Source of the DNA: Sarocladium kiliense
Lineage: Eukaryota > Ascomycota > Sordariomycetes > Hypocreales > Sarocladiaceae
DNA: 64,000 nt
Direction: 5' to 3'
Assembly (NCBI GenBank): GCA_030734395.1
Contig: JAUZTG010000011.1
Coordinates: forward strand, 248,001-312,000
Within the stretch, counting starts at the first letter, position 1. Each line of letters begins with the position of its first letter. Positions 1-12,143 of this stretch are shown piece after piece. A model generated the notes under the pieces. That model was not told the origin of the DNA. It was given only the letters and a program-made list of their open reading frames with translations, and did not search any database. The position numbers and the translations under genes were made by a program.

Positions 1-1959
1 CTGTCTCACTGCCTTCCTCTCTATCTTGGACAAGGTTCAATTCTTCACAACTTAATCCAAGGCGATATAGAAACCTCGCTTCTCATCCAATGATGTCGCC
101 AATTGGGTGGGTTTCCATGTTGGTTTTACTGCTGCCATCGCTGCTTTGGGCTGGACTGGGCCTTTGGGCAGCCACCAGAACCAGCCCAGTGCCTGAAGCA
201 GCACACGTCGTGGGCGGGGCAATTTGAAGGAGGCTGGCCTGGGTTATGCTTGTCGCCTGTGGGGGAAACACAGGTACTACTGTAGACAACGCAAGGTACT
301 GGAGTGAGTCGGGCACCTGCGCCACAGGGCAATTTTGGGGGAGCTCTGCACCTCCATCGTAAGGTGTCCCAAGCACCACTCCACGACACCGACGCGACTC
401 GGAGACGCGCAATGCTTCGAGCGTCTCGTCACCAATAGAAACATGGAGGAAACTCTGCCATGACTCTCGCCTGTCGCTTCCACAGATCATGCGACCCAGT
501 CCTCTGCTACTCCCGGTTTCAACATTGCTTCGAATCCCCCAAACCCCCAAAACCCAACGTAGAGAATCCACTCGTCTCAATGCCACTCTCTTTTTGCCTC
601 ACGACGTCATCCCCGCTCCCTCACCTCCACTGATACCCTCCATCCCAGGACAGATCAGGACGTATGCAGGGCCCGGGGCACGGCGGAAGATGTCTCCAAG
701 AAATGGCCAGTAGCCTTATCTGAGGTTTGACTGGAGAGCAGATAGGCCAGCCTCGCAGGAGAAGAAAAAACATGTCTAGTGCAGATTCTAATGCAATGAC
801 GCAAAAGGGTCCCCTCCATCTCGGTTGGTCCCTGTTGCTGATTTCCCCACCACCCTTGGCTCCCTGTCCTACCTATCTCACTCGGAGATGGCTACCGAGG
901 TGCTCATCTGACGGCCTGCTCGATGTCGTCAGAAAGCAATCTCTCACTTTTGGTCGGTTTATCCCAACTTCAAGCAGCGCACGTAGTGTAGAAGCTTCGT
1001 TGTGTCAGACTAGACAACCCCTATGCTTGCTCGCCATATGGCACTCGTGGCAAGCCCTTCCCATGCCACTGCTCCATCTACATATATATCCCTCCTACTT
1101 GCTATGCCGGTATAATGATCCTCTGCTAAGATTCTGCTGAGATCTGGAAGGAAATACGAGCTTCGGCTGCGGATGCAGAGGTAAAGCAGGTACAATCCTC
1201 ATCTCATTCAGAGCGAAACAGACCCACGCAGTAAGAAACCGACGCACGCAGAGAGAGAGGGGCGGGGGAGAAAAACCGGCCGTGACTGTGTTCAGGAGCG
1301 GGACCATTGATCAGGTATCAACAGATATCAACGGGAAACAAGTAGAGATAAAGCGGAGATGAACTAACCAAAAAGCTCGCCTCAAAAGACACAGAGAAAT
1401 GTCATAAAAATAAGAGAAGGGCATATCACATAAGGTCATGTCTCCACCGCTGATCTGCTCTCTTCCAATCTTGGACAAGAGGCAAAAGGAACAAGAGGCC
1501 AGCTCCCAACAACTGTGTTTTGAACGAAGCATACCGCTTGGTGAGGGAAAACTGAACCTGATAGATACGATGAAGATAAGATAAGAGATGAAGAAGAGAT
1601 AGAGAGAAGCGAAAGAAAGAAAGGAACTGGGTGGAAATAGCATTGAGAGGAACAAGAACAAGGGTACAGAAACACCGATTTTGTTTGTCCATATCTTTGA
1701 CAACCTTGGGACAACTTGTGACCAAGAACAAGCAACAGAAGAAAAGGGTGCCAAAGACATGCATCCCCCACGAACGCAAATCGAAATCAACAATGCAAAA
1801 CGCGGATCGAGAGGTTCGCAAGTCCTCGCTCCGGGCGTCAGCTCAGCTTCCTCGTCGATTCCTCCCATTCTCTCTTTCCAGCTTCACTAACACACCTATA
1901 TTCCGCCGAACTTGGCTGGCATCACAACGCGACGCTTCTTATGGCTTCCGAGAATGCTT
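1..1959. other. Non-coding stretch at left edge plus 3' region of the Pub1-type gene
   Basis: No reading frame here shows recognisable domains, and those present are short and overlap on both strands. The part from about 1300 to 1959 lies directly downstream of the minus-strand Pub1-type stop codon and is probably its 3' UTR. The first 1.3 kb may be the flank of a gene outside the window. I see no RNA gene or element. Confidence 0.4.
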
Positions 1960-3623
1960 CTAGCTCTGGTAACCGCCGAAACCGCTGTTGTTGCCAAAGT
2001 TCTGGCCCTGTGGCTGTGGCTGCTGCTGTTGCTGCTGCCATTGCTGCTGGTTCGGTCCCTGCTGGCCTCGACCATACCCTCCTGCGCTCTGAGGTGTGCC
2101 TCCATATCCCATTGGCGATCCTCCGTAGCCCGTAGGAGTATTACCTTGAGGGCTGCCAAAGTTGCCGGGTTGCCCACCGTACTGACCTGTGCCTTGTCAG
2201 CCCTGCCATCACGTATCAGCTCTGTAGAACTCACCTCCGTATTGAGGATAGAACGTTGGCGTTCCGGGGAAACCGCCAGGTGTCTGCGCACTAGCCGGTG
2301 AAAAAGGCTGCGAAGGGTCGAAGCCGGCCTGCTTGTCCTTGCCCCACTACGAAGAAGTTGGTCAGCGAACGCAACGGAATGGGGGGAGAGAACTTCGACT
2401 TACGCTGCACTTCAGCGGGCGGCCGTTGACATTGTAGCCGTTCATCTGACAGATGGCCATGGCTGCGTTCTCGTGAGAGTCCATCTTGATGAACGCAAAG
2501 CCGCGATCAGACTGGAACCTAGATTCAACAACAAAGCCGAAGTTCTGGAAGAGCGGCACGACATCGGTTGGGGCGGTGTAAGGCGTGAGGTTGCCGACAT
2601 AGCAAGTGGTCTGCCAACTCGGTGTCTGAGCCAAAACGACATCGTAACTAGCCATGCCGTTGGCTGGGAACTGGTGGTGACCGAAAGGAGTGGTAGGTGT
2701 CATGCCCAAAGCTGACATGGCGTGTTGCTGTGCGATGGAAGGCTGGCCCTTCTGATTTGCCCAGTTGCAACGGATGGCGCGTGAACCCAGCCACTCGCCG
2801 TCCATGCTGCTGAGAGCCTTCTCGGCATCGGGGCGGTCGCGAAAAGCAACGAAACCGTAACCACGAGACCTGCCGGTCTTCATGTCCCACATGACACGCG
2901 CTTCCGATACGGAGCCAAACGCGGAGAAGGCTTGTGTAAGGATCTCATCGTTGACTTCGTTGGAGAGGTCGCCGACAAAGATGTGGAAGTGGCTCGAGGT
3001 GTCCTCCTTGCTGGAAGTGTTAGACTGATAGGCCCAGTTGACCCGAATTTCCTGCGACGAGGGTCAGTAGCTGAAGGACAGGGGCAAGGCAAATATGATA
3101 GAGATCAGACGCACAGATTGATGCACCCTTCTACCATTTAGAGTCTGCATGGCGCGGTCTGCAGCACCCGGGTCGTCGTACTCCACGAATCCATAATTGA
3201 ATCCCTTGGCCTAGTTCTGCGCATTAGCTCAGGTTCTACTGAAGAACAGCTACCACTCAGACATACGTTCTTATCGGGGATAATCTTGACGCTTTGAACA
3301 TGGCCGGTGGTCTCGAAGATTTGGCGTAGAACATCCTCAGTTACGCGCTGATCCAGACCGCCAACGTACAGCGCACGCTTATTAGGCTCGGGCGCAGCTC
3401 GTCGAGCAGCAGATGTTGGCGAGAGGATACCGCCGTCGACGCCAGACAGCGGAGAGGTGACAGACGTGGGAATCGGGTTGTTGTTGGTCGGGATCTGGAG
3501 CGGCGGCGGTTGGTTGGGGGCAGCACCCTGACCGTTCTTGCCAGCTTCGAAGCCAGGCGCACCAGCGTTGGCCTGCGGGGGTGGCATCTGAGCCGTGTTG
3601 GCAGAAGCTCCGTTGTCAGCCAT
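1960..3623 (-). CDS. pub1: Pub1/TIA1-type RNA-binding protein with three RRMs
   Basis: Poly(A)/U-rich RNA-binding protein of the Pub1/TIA-1 family, which affects mRNA stability, translation and stress-granule assembly. Five exons (3623-3267, 3210-3115, 3051-2404, 2346-2235, 2186-1960) encode 479 aa. A Pro/Gln-rich N-terminus is followed by RRM1 (about residues 83-160, RNP2-like LYVGGL), RRM2 (about 172-250, IFVGDL and RGYGFVAF) and RRM3 (about 280-350, CYVGNL and RGFAFIKM). The tail is rich in Gly, Gln and Asn and ends in GYQS. The linker RRVHQSEIRVNWAY, created by joining exons 2 and 3, is characteristic of the family and supports that splice. The ATG at 3623 was chosen because upstream codons in frame lie in a low-complexity leader. 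Transcription is divergent from the Med2-like gene. The low-complexity tail would fit granule formation (inference). Confidence 0.92.
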
Positions 3624-5102
3624 GGTGAGTTTTGGAGAGACTTTGTTGCCGTGCTGAGTGATTTGGACCTGTTTGGGCGACACACAATCAGATATGCGCA
3701 TGAATTTGGGGGCGCGGGGAGGGGTCGTGCCCGTTGAGGCGTGGCGGTCTCGTTGCTTACAGACAATCGTCGAGGGACGTAGTTGTTTCGGCGCAAGAAA
3801 AATCACACAGGAGCAATAATCCAACAGCGATGCGCGAATCAGCTATGAGGATTGGGTGATTCGTCAAGAGGCCAACGAAGACAATGACGAGGAGGAGAGG
3901 AAGAGGAGGATTCTTGTTCGTAGGAAGGAACCGACGAATGGAATCGACGAACGACAACGCTTGTGCGGAGGACGAGACGGCGACGAGAGAGACGAGAGGA
4001 GAGGAGAGGAGAGGAAAAGAACTCGACGCGCAGCAGACGATGAGGAAAGACGAGCAAAGGAAACACGATAGGAGAAGAGGAGAGGAGGAGGGGAAAGGTG
4101 CGCAAGCTCCCGTTTGATTTGGTCGAGTCGCGAGGTTGGAGGCGGGAGGGTTGAGGGGATCGAGGCTTCGATGGTCGAGGTTCGGTTCAGTGGTGGGACA
4201 GTGGATGGGAAAAGTCGGTAGAGCGGTAATTAGGGGGGTGATATGGCGAGCGTGGCGCCTGTCAAGATGTATTGCAGGTGCCCAGGTCCCTGGATGGGGG
4301 GAAACAATGGGGTGATTTTAGGGGAACGGGACGAGAGGGGCGCATGAGCCACAGGGGGGTGATACGTGTGGCTGGAGAGGAGCGATATGACGGCCACGGG
4401 ATATCAAGGTGCCGTAAGTATATGGGAAGATCCTGCTGCACAGTGCAGGACACGCATGCTGTCAAACCATAGCTGCAACCTTGTGTAGGGCTGCCTTGCA
4501 CGTGCGGTCCTTCATCTGCCAGGATCAGATCAGAGATAGACGGAATCAGCTAAGAGGTATGTTTCAAGGCGCAGCTTTCCGGCCTGACACACTACTTGGT
4601 GCTCTGAGTCTTCCAACGATACTCCTCATCGTCTTTTGCAACAGCTCATGCCATACTTGGAAGCGGCGAACAAACAGTCCTCTGCATCACTCACAACTTT
4701 AAAGTTGTGTCAACCTCGAGCAACAGCTGTCAAGCTCCGTCCCAGCAAACTGGCCGCATTCCCTAGAGATCAGTCCTAGCGACCCACTCCCGCCCCGACG
4801 CCCGCCCAGAGGTACCCGCCGAGCCCCACTCTCCTGTCCTCCCTCCACAGAAACCGCAGTGAACGTCCCTCCGCGCCGCACTGCCGGCTTCGCTCAATCG
4901 CAACTCTCCCTTCCTAGACCTCACATCTGTCCATCCCCTCCTTGGCTGCCAGGACACAACCGAAGTTGTTCTATCCCATGAGTGGCATCGCTTCTGGACA
5001 GTGCTCTTGGAATATACAATACTAGCACTTGCTTTGCCTTCAAACCCCTGAGGAAGTCTTTCGATCACTTTGCGCAGCGGCTGCGGCTGAGTATCGTTCA
5101 TC
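3624..5102. other. Divergent intergenic region, Pub1-type / Med2-like
   Basis: About 1.5 kb between two divergent genes. The part next to the Pub1-type start is purine-rich on the plus strand (3860-4110) and probably a long 5' leader. The part before 5103 is pyrimidine-rich. I see no coding gene or repeat. Confidence 0.5.
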
Positions 5103-6309
5103 ATGGCCGAACAGCAGACTCAAGAGGCCCTCAACACCCTGCAGTCAATGCTCAACAATGTGGTACGTTCACTCATTCCTCTCCAAGACTAATTCCATCA
5201 ATACTGACCAAGGCCACAGCTGGTTGAGACAGGCAAGGCTCTTCGTGCGGCCCGTAAGGATGGTCGTGGGCCCAACGTCCCAGCTCGCGACCCGCCAGGG
5301 AGGATGTCAGAGTCTATTCGCACATTTCACCAGGCTCTGGATAGCTTAGAGCAAGACATAGTAAGATTCCTCCCGCTCAAGCTGCCATTGCCGAACGGAC
5401 GCTGACTGTTATCAGGTCTCAGCAAAGTCCGTCCTTCAGCGTGATCTGAGGCAGATCCGTCATAAGAGTGAACAGGTCACCACTCCCCAAGTCGATGCAG
5501 CGCAGCCGGCAGTGCCTCCTGCACAGATGACACAGACTCCAGCGCCGCAACCTGTGGACGCGCAGACGAAGTCGCCGATGGTGATCGACCTGGACTCGTC
5601 GCCTCCAGCTAATGGGAGCCCTACACTCATCAAATCAGAGCCTGGAGCATCAGCACCGCTTGCAAATATGAACGGCAACATCGACGGCATGAAGAATGGC
5701 AATGCTTCACAAGTTCCTCTCCCTCTTTCTTTGACAGACACTGCCCCAGCGACGATGACACAACAAGCGCCAGCCGCTGTCATGGAGGAGGATGGCGCAG
5801 CGGGCTCTACCGCAGGTATAGGCACGGAAGCTACGAACAGCAATGTGACCGGGACGGACGGTGGGAGCAATGAGCTGAACTTCACCAATATGACATTTGC
5901 TCCCCCCAATGAAGAAGCACCCATGTCGATCAATCCACAAGATCAACCTTTCGACATGTCAAACTTTGCAACAACTGACGGCAATAACGACATGATGTCC
6001 CTCGATAACAACAACTTCATATCTGACAGCAACGCTCAAGGAACTGCAACTGTGGATAATAACGGAGGACAAGCACAGGACACTACAGGTGCGGCGAATG
6101 CTGGCGACAATGGCGGTGGTTCCCTCGACGACTTCGACTGGTCCCTTGGCAATGAGGGAGGCGGCGACGGACTTGACTTTGATTTCAGCATCGGTGGCGA
6201 GGACACTTTCAACACCTTGATGAACGAGAGAGATGGCGAGTTTGACTCCATGGACCAGGGAGGCTTCGACAATGACCCTTTTAACATGGGCAAGCCGGAC
6301 GGGACATGA
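5103..6309 (+). CDS. Probable Mediator complex subunit 2 (Med2-like)
   Basis: Three exons (5103-5162, 5220-5360, 5416-6309) give 364 aa. The N-terminal ~90 residues are predicted helical and contain the FHQALD motif at residues 56-61, inside a helix running on to about residue 90. This resembles the fungal Med2/Tlo family, where an FHxxLD helix packs into the Mediator tail module; that comparison is from memory. The middle is disordered, rich in Pro, Ala, Gln, Asn and Thr, with an acidic VIDLDSSP stretch. The last ~75 residues are acidic-aromatic (DDFDWSLG, LDFDFSIGG), like an activation domain. If correct, the protein acts in the nucleus as a tail-module subunit that receives signals from activators. 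The alternative is an unrelated low-complexity nuclear protein. The reading frame and splice sites are more certain than the function. Confidence 0.6.
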
Positions 6310-7458
6310 AGCGACTTTTGTCGGAAGCCTTTGTATAAGGGGTATGACGCATGTGTTCGGCATTTGTTGCGACATCCCGCCAGCGCCTCTTCCGCCGCCG
6401 AGATTGCCATGTTTCAGAACGTCGAAAACAAAATATGATGGCCGCAGTAATCTGCACGAATCACGTGCTTTCTAGAAGAGATGAGCGAAACACGAGCCTG
6501 CCGACGTGGAGTTGACCACGGCTCCCAGATGCACTTTGCGGCTTTGGAAGCTCGATTTTCAACATGTGAAACCGCGCTTCCAACAACACATGCGCTTCTC
6601 TACGCCGCGCAACTGCGCCGTTACCTGCAGAGATCAGTCACATCTCGTCGAAGTAAGCAGTGCTCATACTGAGATGCGTCCTGCGATCCGTATGCTTTGA
6701 GAGCAAGAAGGCTGTGCATGCCACTCGACTTTGATGGCCACGCCGCGGCATGTCATGTTTGGCGCATGAGTGCCTCAGTAGATGATGGGGCGGCGGCCTC
6801 GGAAGGGTTGGTCATGTACTACACGAAGTGCGATTCGGAAGTAGGAGCGCACCTCACCTTCGAGAAGGCTATGGAATTTGTATAATATGTAAACGCTGTT
6901 GAGAGTAAGGAGGGTACATACAGAACGCCTGAAATGTACAAATTTTATCACTTGGTCAAAACTATTACCGAATCATCAAAATTGCTCGTCGAATGCATCA
7001 TTGAGATTCTACTTGACCGCAGTGAATGAGATAACACAGGACCAAGGAGGCTAAAGTTGAAAGAACCAGAAAAGAAGAAACTTGAATTCAGATTAAACCC
7101 GCGCAGGCTGTGTGGTATGATAATAAGTTATAAGTATCCGCAGTAGTAGTTCTCGCTCAGAACAACACACAAGTCAAAAGAAAACAGAAAAGAGAAAGTA
7201 TATAGTACATCCGTTCTCGACGCCCCTTCCCCGGAAGCAAGTCTGACCTGTCATAGGTCTCTGAGGACCTTTGCTTCCGATATATGCCGGATTTCGTTGA
7301 CTGGCCACGCTAAAGGGGTGAGGGAAGATCTGTGGGAAGAACAGAACCATTAAGGAAAAGAGCTAAAAAGGATAGGCTTTGGTCGTAAGATCGTAATAAT
7401 AAAACGCTGGAAACCCGCAGAAACGAGGGAAACGAACGCCGCTCAGAGTCACCAGGTG
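6310..7458. other. Convergent intergenic region
   Basis: About 1.15 kb between the convergent ends of the Med2-like and double-PH genes. It is AT-richer around 6880-7200 and holds only short unsupported frames. It is probably the two 3' UTRs plus spacer. Confidence 0.5.
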
Positions 7459-8751
7459 TCATGAACCTGAAGGCGCACTCCCCGCCGTAGCCGCAGCCGC
7501 GGCTTTCGCCTCCAACTCCCTCCTCTTCGCCAGCAAACTCTTGAACGCCCCCAAACACTGCACCAACCCCTCCTCATCATGCGCACAGAACCGATAACTC
7601 TTCTCTTCGGTGATGATCTGCATGCAGTGCTTCTTACTCCTACTCAACGGGTCTACATCCACGACGTCCACGATGGCAGACAAGCGAATGATCCGTTGAG
7701 CGGTGTATTCCGAGCTGTCTTTGTAGAGGATGAGGTTGCGGGGGCGGAGAACACCCCAGAGGTCTTTCCATTGGCGGACCCCGTGTTTCGTGCGGAGGGC
7801 GTAGAGCCAGCCTTGCCAGATTACGCGGTCGGGGTCTTGTTGGTCGGTGGGGGAGTTTGCTGCGGCGGTGATGCTGAGTTGGCTGGTTGTGCGGTTGTGG
7901 TTGATGGACGGACGGTCGCTTGGGAGGTCTTGCACAGCGAGGGACTCTATCGATGCGCCGTGGACACGCTGGATGTCGTTGTCGGAGAAGTCGGAGTGGG
8001 AGGCGAGTTCGTTCCCGGAGAGGCCTGAAGACTCCATATATGAAGACTTGCGATACCCTCCACCACCATTGGACGTTGCAAATGATGCCGGGAAATGTCC
8101 CAGCGGCTCAGGCGAGCTAGACAACATCCCCACGCTTCCAAACCCGGGCGCATTTGTCGGAGGCATAGTTGGACTAGCCAGCAGCATCTCCTCCTCTTCC
8201 TCTTCGATGCGCGCGTGGTCTCGAATGAGTTCGACCCATTCCTTAGCGTCTTGTGCGGTAGGTGCCTCGAGGTGGAAGTTTCGCGAGGGAGAGAAGAGCC
8301 CGAAGAGGTTCGTGCGCTTGTGTTTGGGGTCTTTGAGGTAGGCGACGGCGGTGAGGTCGGAGAGGTGAATTTGGTGGCGGAGGCGGTCTTCTTTCTCGTT
8401 GCGGTAGATGGAGAGGGTGTTTGGGCGGAGGACGAGGAAGACGGTCTTCCAGTTCTGCAGGCAGAGGAGAGGTTGGTCAGTGTTTGCGCTGAGTGAGGTG
8501 TAAAGAGGCAGATGGGAATATAGGGGATGGTGCATTGCGCATTGGAGGTGCAGTACCTTTCGTTTCTGGGTGCGTTTCTGTACGCGACCACTCTTGATGA
8601 CACGATCAAACTCAAAGCATCCGTCTTCCCTTACAGGGGTGATAGCCTCGACATTGAGGCGACTTAGAGGGATAGGCTCCTTGTTCTTCCTATGAATTGG
8701 CAATGCCTGGGTCGTCGCTGCGACAGCGCGCTGGAGCTGTGTTTCCACCAT
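7459..8751 (-). CDS. Double PH-domain protein, Opy1-like
   Basis: Two exons (8751-8557, 8454-7459) give 396 aa. PH1 starts near residue 46 (SGRVQKRTQKRKNWKTVFLVL, completed by the splice) and ends with the conserved Trp of KEWVELIRDHAR. A disordered Ser/Gly-rich linker follows. PH2 (about residues 280-380) runs from WQGWLYALRTKHGVRQWKDLW to a helix before the Ala-rich end. Two PH domains in about 330-400 aa is the layout of yeast Opy1, a membrane phosphoinositide sensor that acts on PI4P 5-kinase. No catalytic domain is visible. The intron is required, because reading through it would put a Cys/His-rich stretch inside PH1. The exact cellular role in this organism is inference. Confidence 0.8.
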   Translation of the reverse strand: MVETQLQRAVAATTQALPIHRKNKEPIPLSRLNVEAITPVREDGCFEFDRVIKSGRVQKRTQKRKVLHLQCAMHHPLYSHLPLYTSLSANTDQPLLCLQNWKTVFLVLRPNTLSIYRNEKEDRLRHQIHLSDLTAVAYLKDPKHKRTNLFGLFSPSRNFHLEAPTAQDAKEWVELIRDHARIEEEEEEMLLASPTMPPTNAPGFGSVGMLSSSPEPLGHFPASFATSNGGGGYRKSSYMESSGLSGNELASHSDFSDNDIQRVHGASIESLAVQDLPSDRPSINHNRTTSQLSITAAANSPTDQQDPDRVIWQGWLYALRTKHGVRQWKDLWGVLRPRNLILYKDSSEYTAQRIIRLSAIVDVVDVDPLSRSKKHCMQIITEEKSYRFCAHDEEGLVQCLGAFKSLLAKRRELEAKAAAAATAGSAPSGS

Positions 8752-11549
8752 AGCGAAGGTGCCGTGACCGAGCTTGGAGGACGAAACTCCTGTGTCTTAC
8801 TTATTGTTCTCGTTTACAGGTGGTGTCGTATTGCGGGCGGGCGGAAAAGGGGCCGCAAGAGGGAGGGGATCATCTGCAAGCGCGGCTGAGAGATTTGCGA
8901 GGTTGGCAGTGAGGAGGATCGACGGGACGGGGGGAGGATCGGCGACGCAAGTTTAGGGGAGGTTGTATCGGTAGTTGCAGGCGCGTATGTTTATTGCTGT
9001 GGTGACGGTGCAGCAGTCGACGATGGCTTTGGCAGAACAGTCGCGAATGTGTACAGTAGTAGAATTTGGGGTGTTGAAGAAGATGTGGTGACAGGTCTTG
9101 GTGGGAGGAGACGGAGAGCCAAGGTCGAGGTTCGTTGGTTCGGAGCGGTAGCAGCGGCAGTCAGTTGGTGGTGGAGGAGGGGATCACGTGGAGACAACGG
9201 GTGTTTCGGAGCGAGACCGTCCAGGGATATTGACAGGACGGCGGTTGTTGGTTCCGGTGAAGGGAGAATTGAAAGATTAGGCAGTTGTCCAAAAATAAAA
9301 AGGAAAGGAGGCGCAGTGTTATAATGTTTCTCGTGGTGGTGGAACGAAAGCGAAAGTGTGGCTGTCGTGATGGTGGTTGGATGACGTTTGCGTCGAAGCT
9401 GGTGCTGACGGGCAACAACGACACGCGGCGAAGCGAAGGAAGTCGATTAAGATGCGAAAAGGGCTGGGCGATGGTGAATGAGAAATCGCGATGGGGGTTA
9501 TAACAGTAATAATAAGGGGACTCGGAGGATGGGTGACAATGGGCAGTGCTAGTTCAAGTCGCCGAATTCTGCAACGCGAGGGCGACGAGGGATGCGACTG
9601 GGGGGCGTTTCGCAGTATTATTGGATTTCCAATGAAAGCACTCCGTACCTGACTCTCAAAGTCATAGACATGAATGGATGATTAATGTGTGATGCTTCGG
9701 ATGGCGGAGACAATGAATTGACTGGCTGCAGGACACAGCCGCCGCTATCGAAAAGCCAAGGCACAATTAAGCTTTTTTGACGATCCTTGGAATCTGGAAG
9801 GGTAAAAAGGGGGGGATCGCGTAGGTGGCTACGATGTGAGGATGGTGGGATGGATTGATCATAGCGTCAGCGACTAGTTTCAGCGTCACCGTTGCAGTGT
9901 ACGGAGTAACTAAGGTCAGGCAGGTATGAATGGTCTTGGGTGAGTCTGCAATCAAACAAGCAGCGCCCTGGTGGTTGAGAGTCTTGGTTGATTCGCCGGC
10001 GCTCGCATGATACCCTGGCTGATAGATTGGGTTAGCGCTCTCGCTGCCTTTGCCCTGGCTCAGGCTTAGTCAATGTTCAGCCAGAATTATGCCCACTACT
10101 TATGCACGACACCGAAACGGGAGTGAGCAAAACGGCTAACCAAAACGACAATGCCCTGGATCCCAATACTCAACAAGAAAGGCAAACCCTGGAGCGCGCC
10201 AGCAACAATCATCAAGCACATTCTTCTGCTTTGAACCTTGAAACGTCTATAAACAGGGGCCTAAAGGTAGACAGTAGGTTTTGGGTTTTCCTGAAGTAGA
10301 GTCATACCATGTGTACAGTGATTAGGCTTTGTCCATGCTGCGTTCTTGCAGGCAAGCTGAAACTTATGAAGGCACGGCTTCGCCTACGCCAGGACTTGTA
10401 CCCTGGACATGTACTAGCACATATACAATGATTTCATGATGATGAATGTGTAGATATATATACAAAACTTCTTAAAAAAAAAAAAAAAAAAGAAAAGGAA
10501 ACAATTATATCTGAATGAAGGACTGTATGCTCATCATATCAAGTGGTTTTGATGGCACCGGCAGACTAGCTTTAGTCCGCGCGCGGAGCGTCCTGCTGGA
10601 GCCAAATTGTGTCAAGAAAGCTGATATCCATCCAGAGAACATGGACCTCATGATTGCAAATATAGTCGAATTTGTAATCTTGCTCCCTCCCTCGATGAAG
10701 CCCATGTGCACAGCCATCTCTACGATGCCTTGGGCACCTCTACAGCAGGACCGACAGCTCCAAACAACCAATTGTGATCAGCAGCAGCATGGACATGTGC
10801 CCGGCTCTGCCATATAGTCATGCGGATGAGTGCGAGTCTTCATCTGGCACCGCCGTCAGCCGAAATGGACTCCGTCTGCGTCGTGGTCTCGGCCCTGTCT
10901 GGTACGGCCGTTGTTGATATGGAGTCCTCTTGCGTCTCAGTCTCGAACGGCACTATGCTCCAGAACGTGTCGACTGGCTCAAAAACGTTGAGATGCCTGC
11001 TGCCGCCACATATCTCAGTCTTGTCGCCGGAGCAAGGAGTATCACAGTCGGAGGCCTTCGCTGCAAAGTCACCGAGGACGGCTTCACTGCACCAGCACTC
11101 TCAACCAGCCTTGACGCCTGCAAAGATGAAAGAGGCTTTGTAGCATGTGTCTTGGCACTTGGCGATACTTCCCTGGCTAAAGATTGGCAAGGAACTTAAA
11201 ACTGTCTACTCGTTACATGTTCAATGGACACCAGCAACCTTTATGAGACGACATGGCGAAACATCGGAGAGCTCTTCACCAAATGAAGATTCTGACAGGC
11301 CGAGTAACTCGAGGGAACGGCAAAACGTCCCGAATTCGTCTCCATCAGATCGGGAGCAGCCGGATGAGTTGTGAAGCACTCGCACGCAGTTCCACTGGTC
11401 TCTCCGTAGGCTTGTCGTACGATTCCAGCGTGCGTACGTAAAGATACCCGGCAAGTCACAGATACATGGTATCAGGCGAGAGCTGGAAAATATGCCTGCG
11501 ATCGTTGTTGACTGAGGAGTGACTATTTCAGCCTATTGCTATTTCAAGG
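8752..11549. other. Long region without an intact gene
   Basis: 8752-9500 is probably the 5' leader and promoter of the double-PH gene. The remainder has no intact gene. A run of about 19 A with one neighbouring G lies near 10475-10495. Coding-like but broken stretches occur at 10505-10771 (either strand) and 10930-11199 (plus); I could not assign them to a family. A PEP-synthase-like remnant follows from about 11550. Confidence 0.4.
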
Positions 11550-11740
11550 AAAGGCCGCCCCATCAGCATCTACGGCCAGGGTCCGGGCGACCACCCCGAG
11601 TTCGCAAAATTCCTCGTCAAAGCTGGCATCACGTCAATCTCGGTGAGTCCTGGTAGCTTCGTGCAAGTCAAAAAGAGCATCTTCGAGGGAGAACGAGAGG
11701 TGCAGCACCTGCAGCCCAACGGTTCCAAGGGGTGAGGGGC
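11550..11740 (+). pseudogene. Remnant of phosphoenolpyruvate synthase C-terminus
   Basis: The plus strand reads ISIYGQGPGDHPEFAKFL, then VKAGITSISVSPGSF, at about 11565-11670. This matches the C-terminal signature of PEP synthase / PEP-utilising enzymes (typically ICGQAPSDHPEFAEFLVEAGIDSISLNPDS, recalled from family knowledge). In the intact enzyme it is the end of the TIM-barrel PEP-binding domain and carries the catalytic CGQ cysteine. Here that Cys is Tyr, and no upstream frame supplies the rest of the ~800-residue enzyme, so this is a relic. Frames just upstream (10930-11450) may be other degraded parts, but I could not align them. Confidence 0.55.
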
Positions 11741-12143
11741 CGCTGTGGGCAAGGAGAGAGAGACGTGTTTGTGTTCACAAGTATCGGGATTTAACTTCAA
11801 AGTGCCTAGGTTCATATCGCATGCGCAGACCCGTGCTTTCGTATCCATCCGCAGTGCTACTTGAAACGACTGATAAGTAGAGCAAGTCACAACGCCCTTA
11901 TTCATTAATCTCGATTCATTAACCTATATTCACCAACGCATATGCATGAACTAAGTATTCAAGTAAAGCTTTCACCCGAGACAGTGGCCACATGTTCTAT
12001 CGTCCTGGCAAGACAGCCTGTATAATTGCTTGTATAGTTGCGTGAAGCAGTGCTTTGGCGCAATTCACTATTAGTTGTCATTGCTACGTATGAAGGTACC
12101 ACATCTCGCGCGCTACTGAGGTTTTCCCTCCCAGTCCAATCGT
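11741..12143. other. Intergenic, nothing recognised
   Basis: About 400 bp of AT-rich sequence between the PEP synthase remnant and the LDH-like stop codon. I see no gene, repeat or RNA. Confidence 0.5.

Noticed and set aside
83..586. 167-codon minus-strand frame at the left edge
   Set aside because: No recognisable motif, no intron context, and competing frames on both strands.
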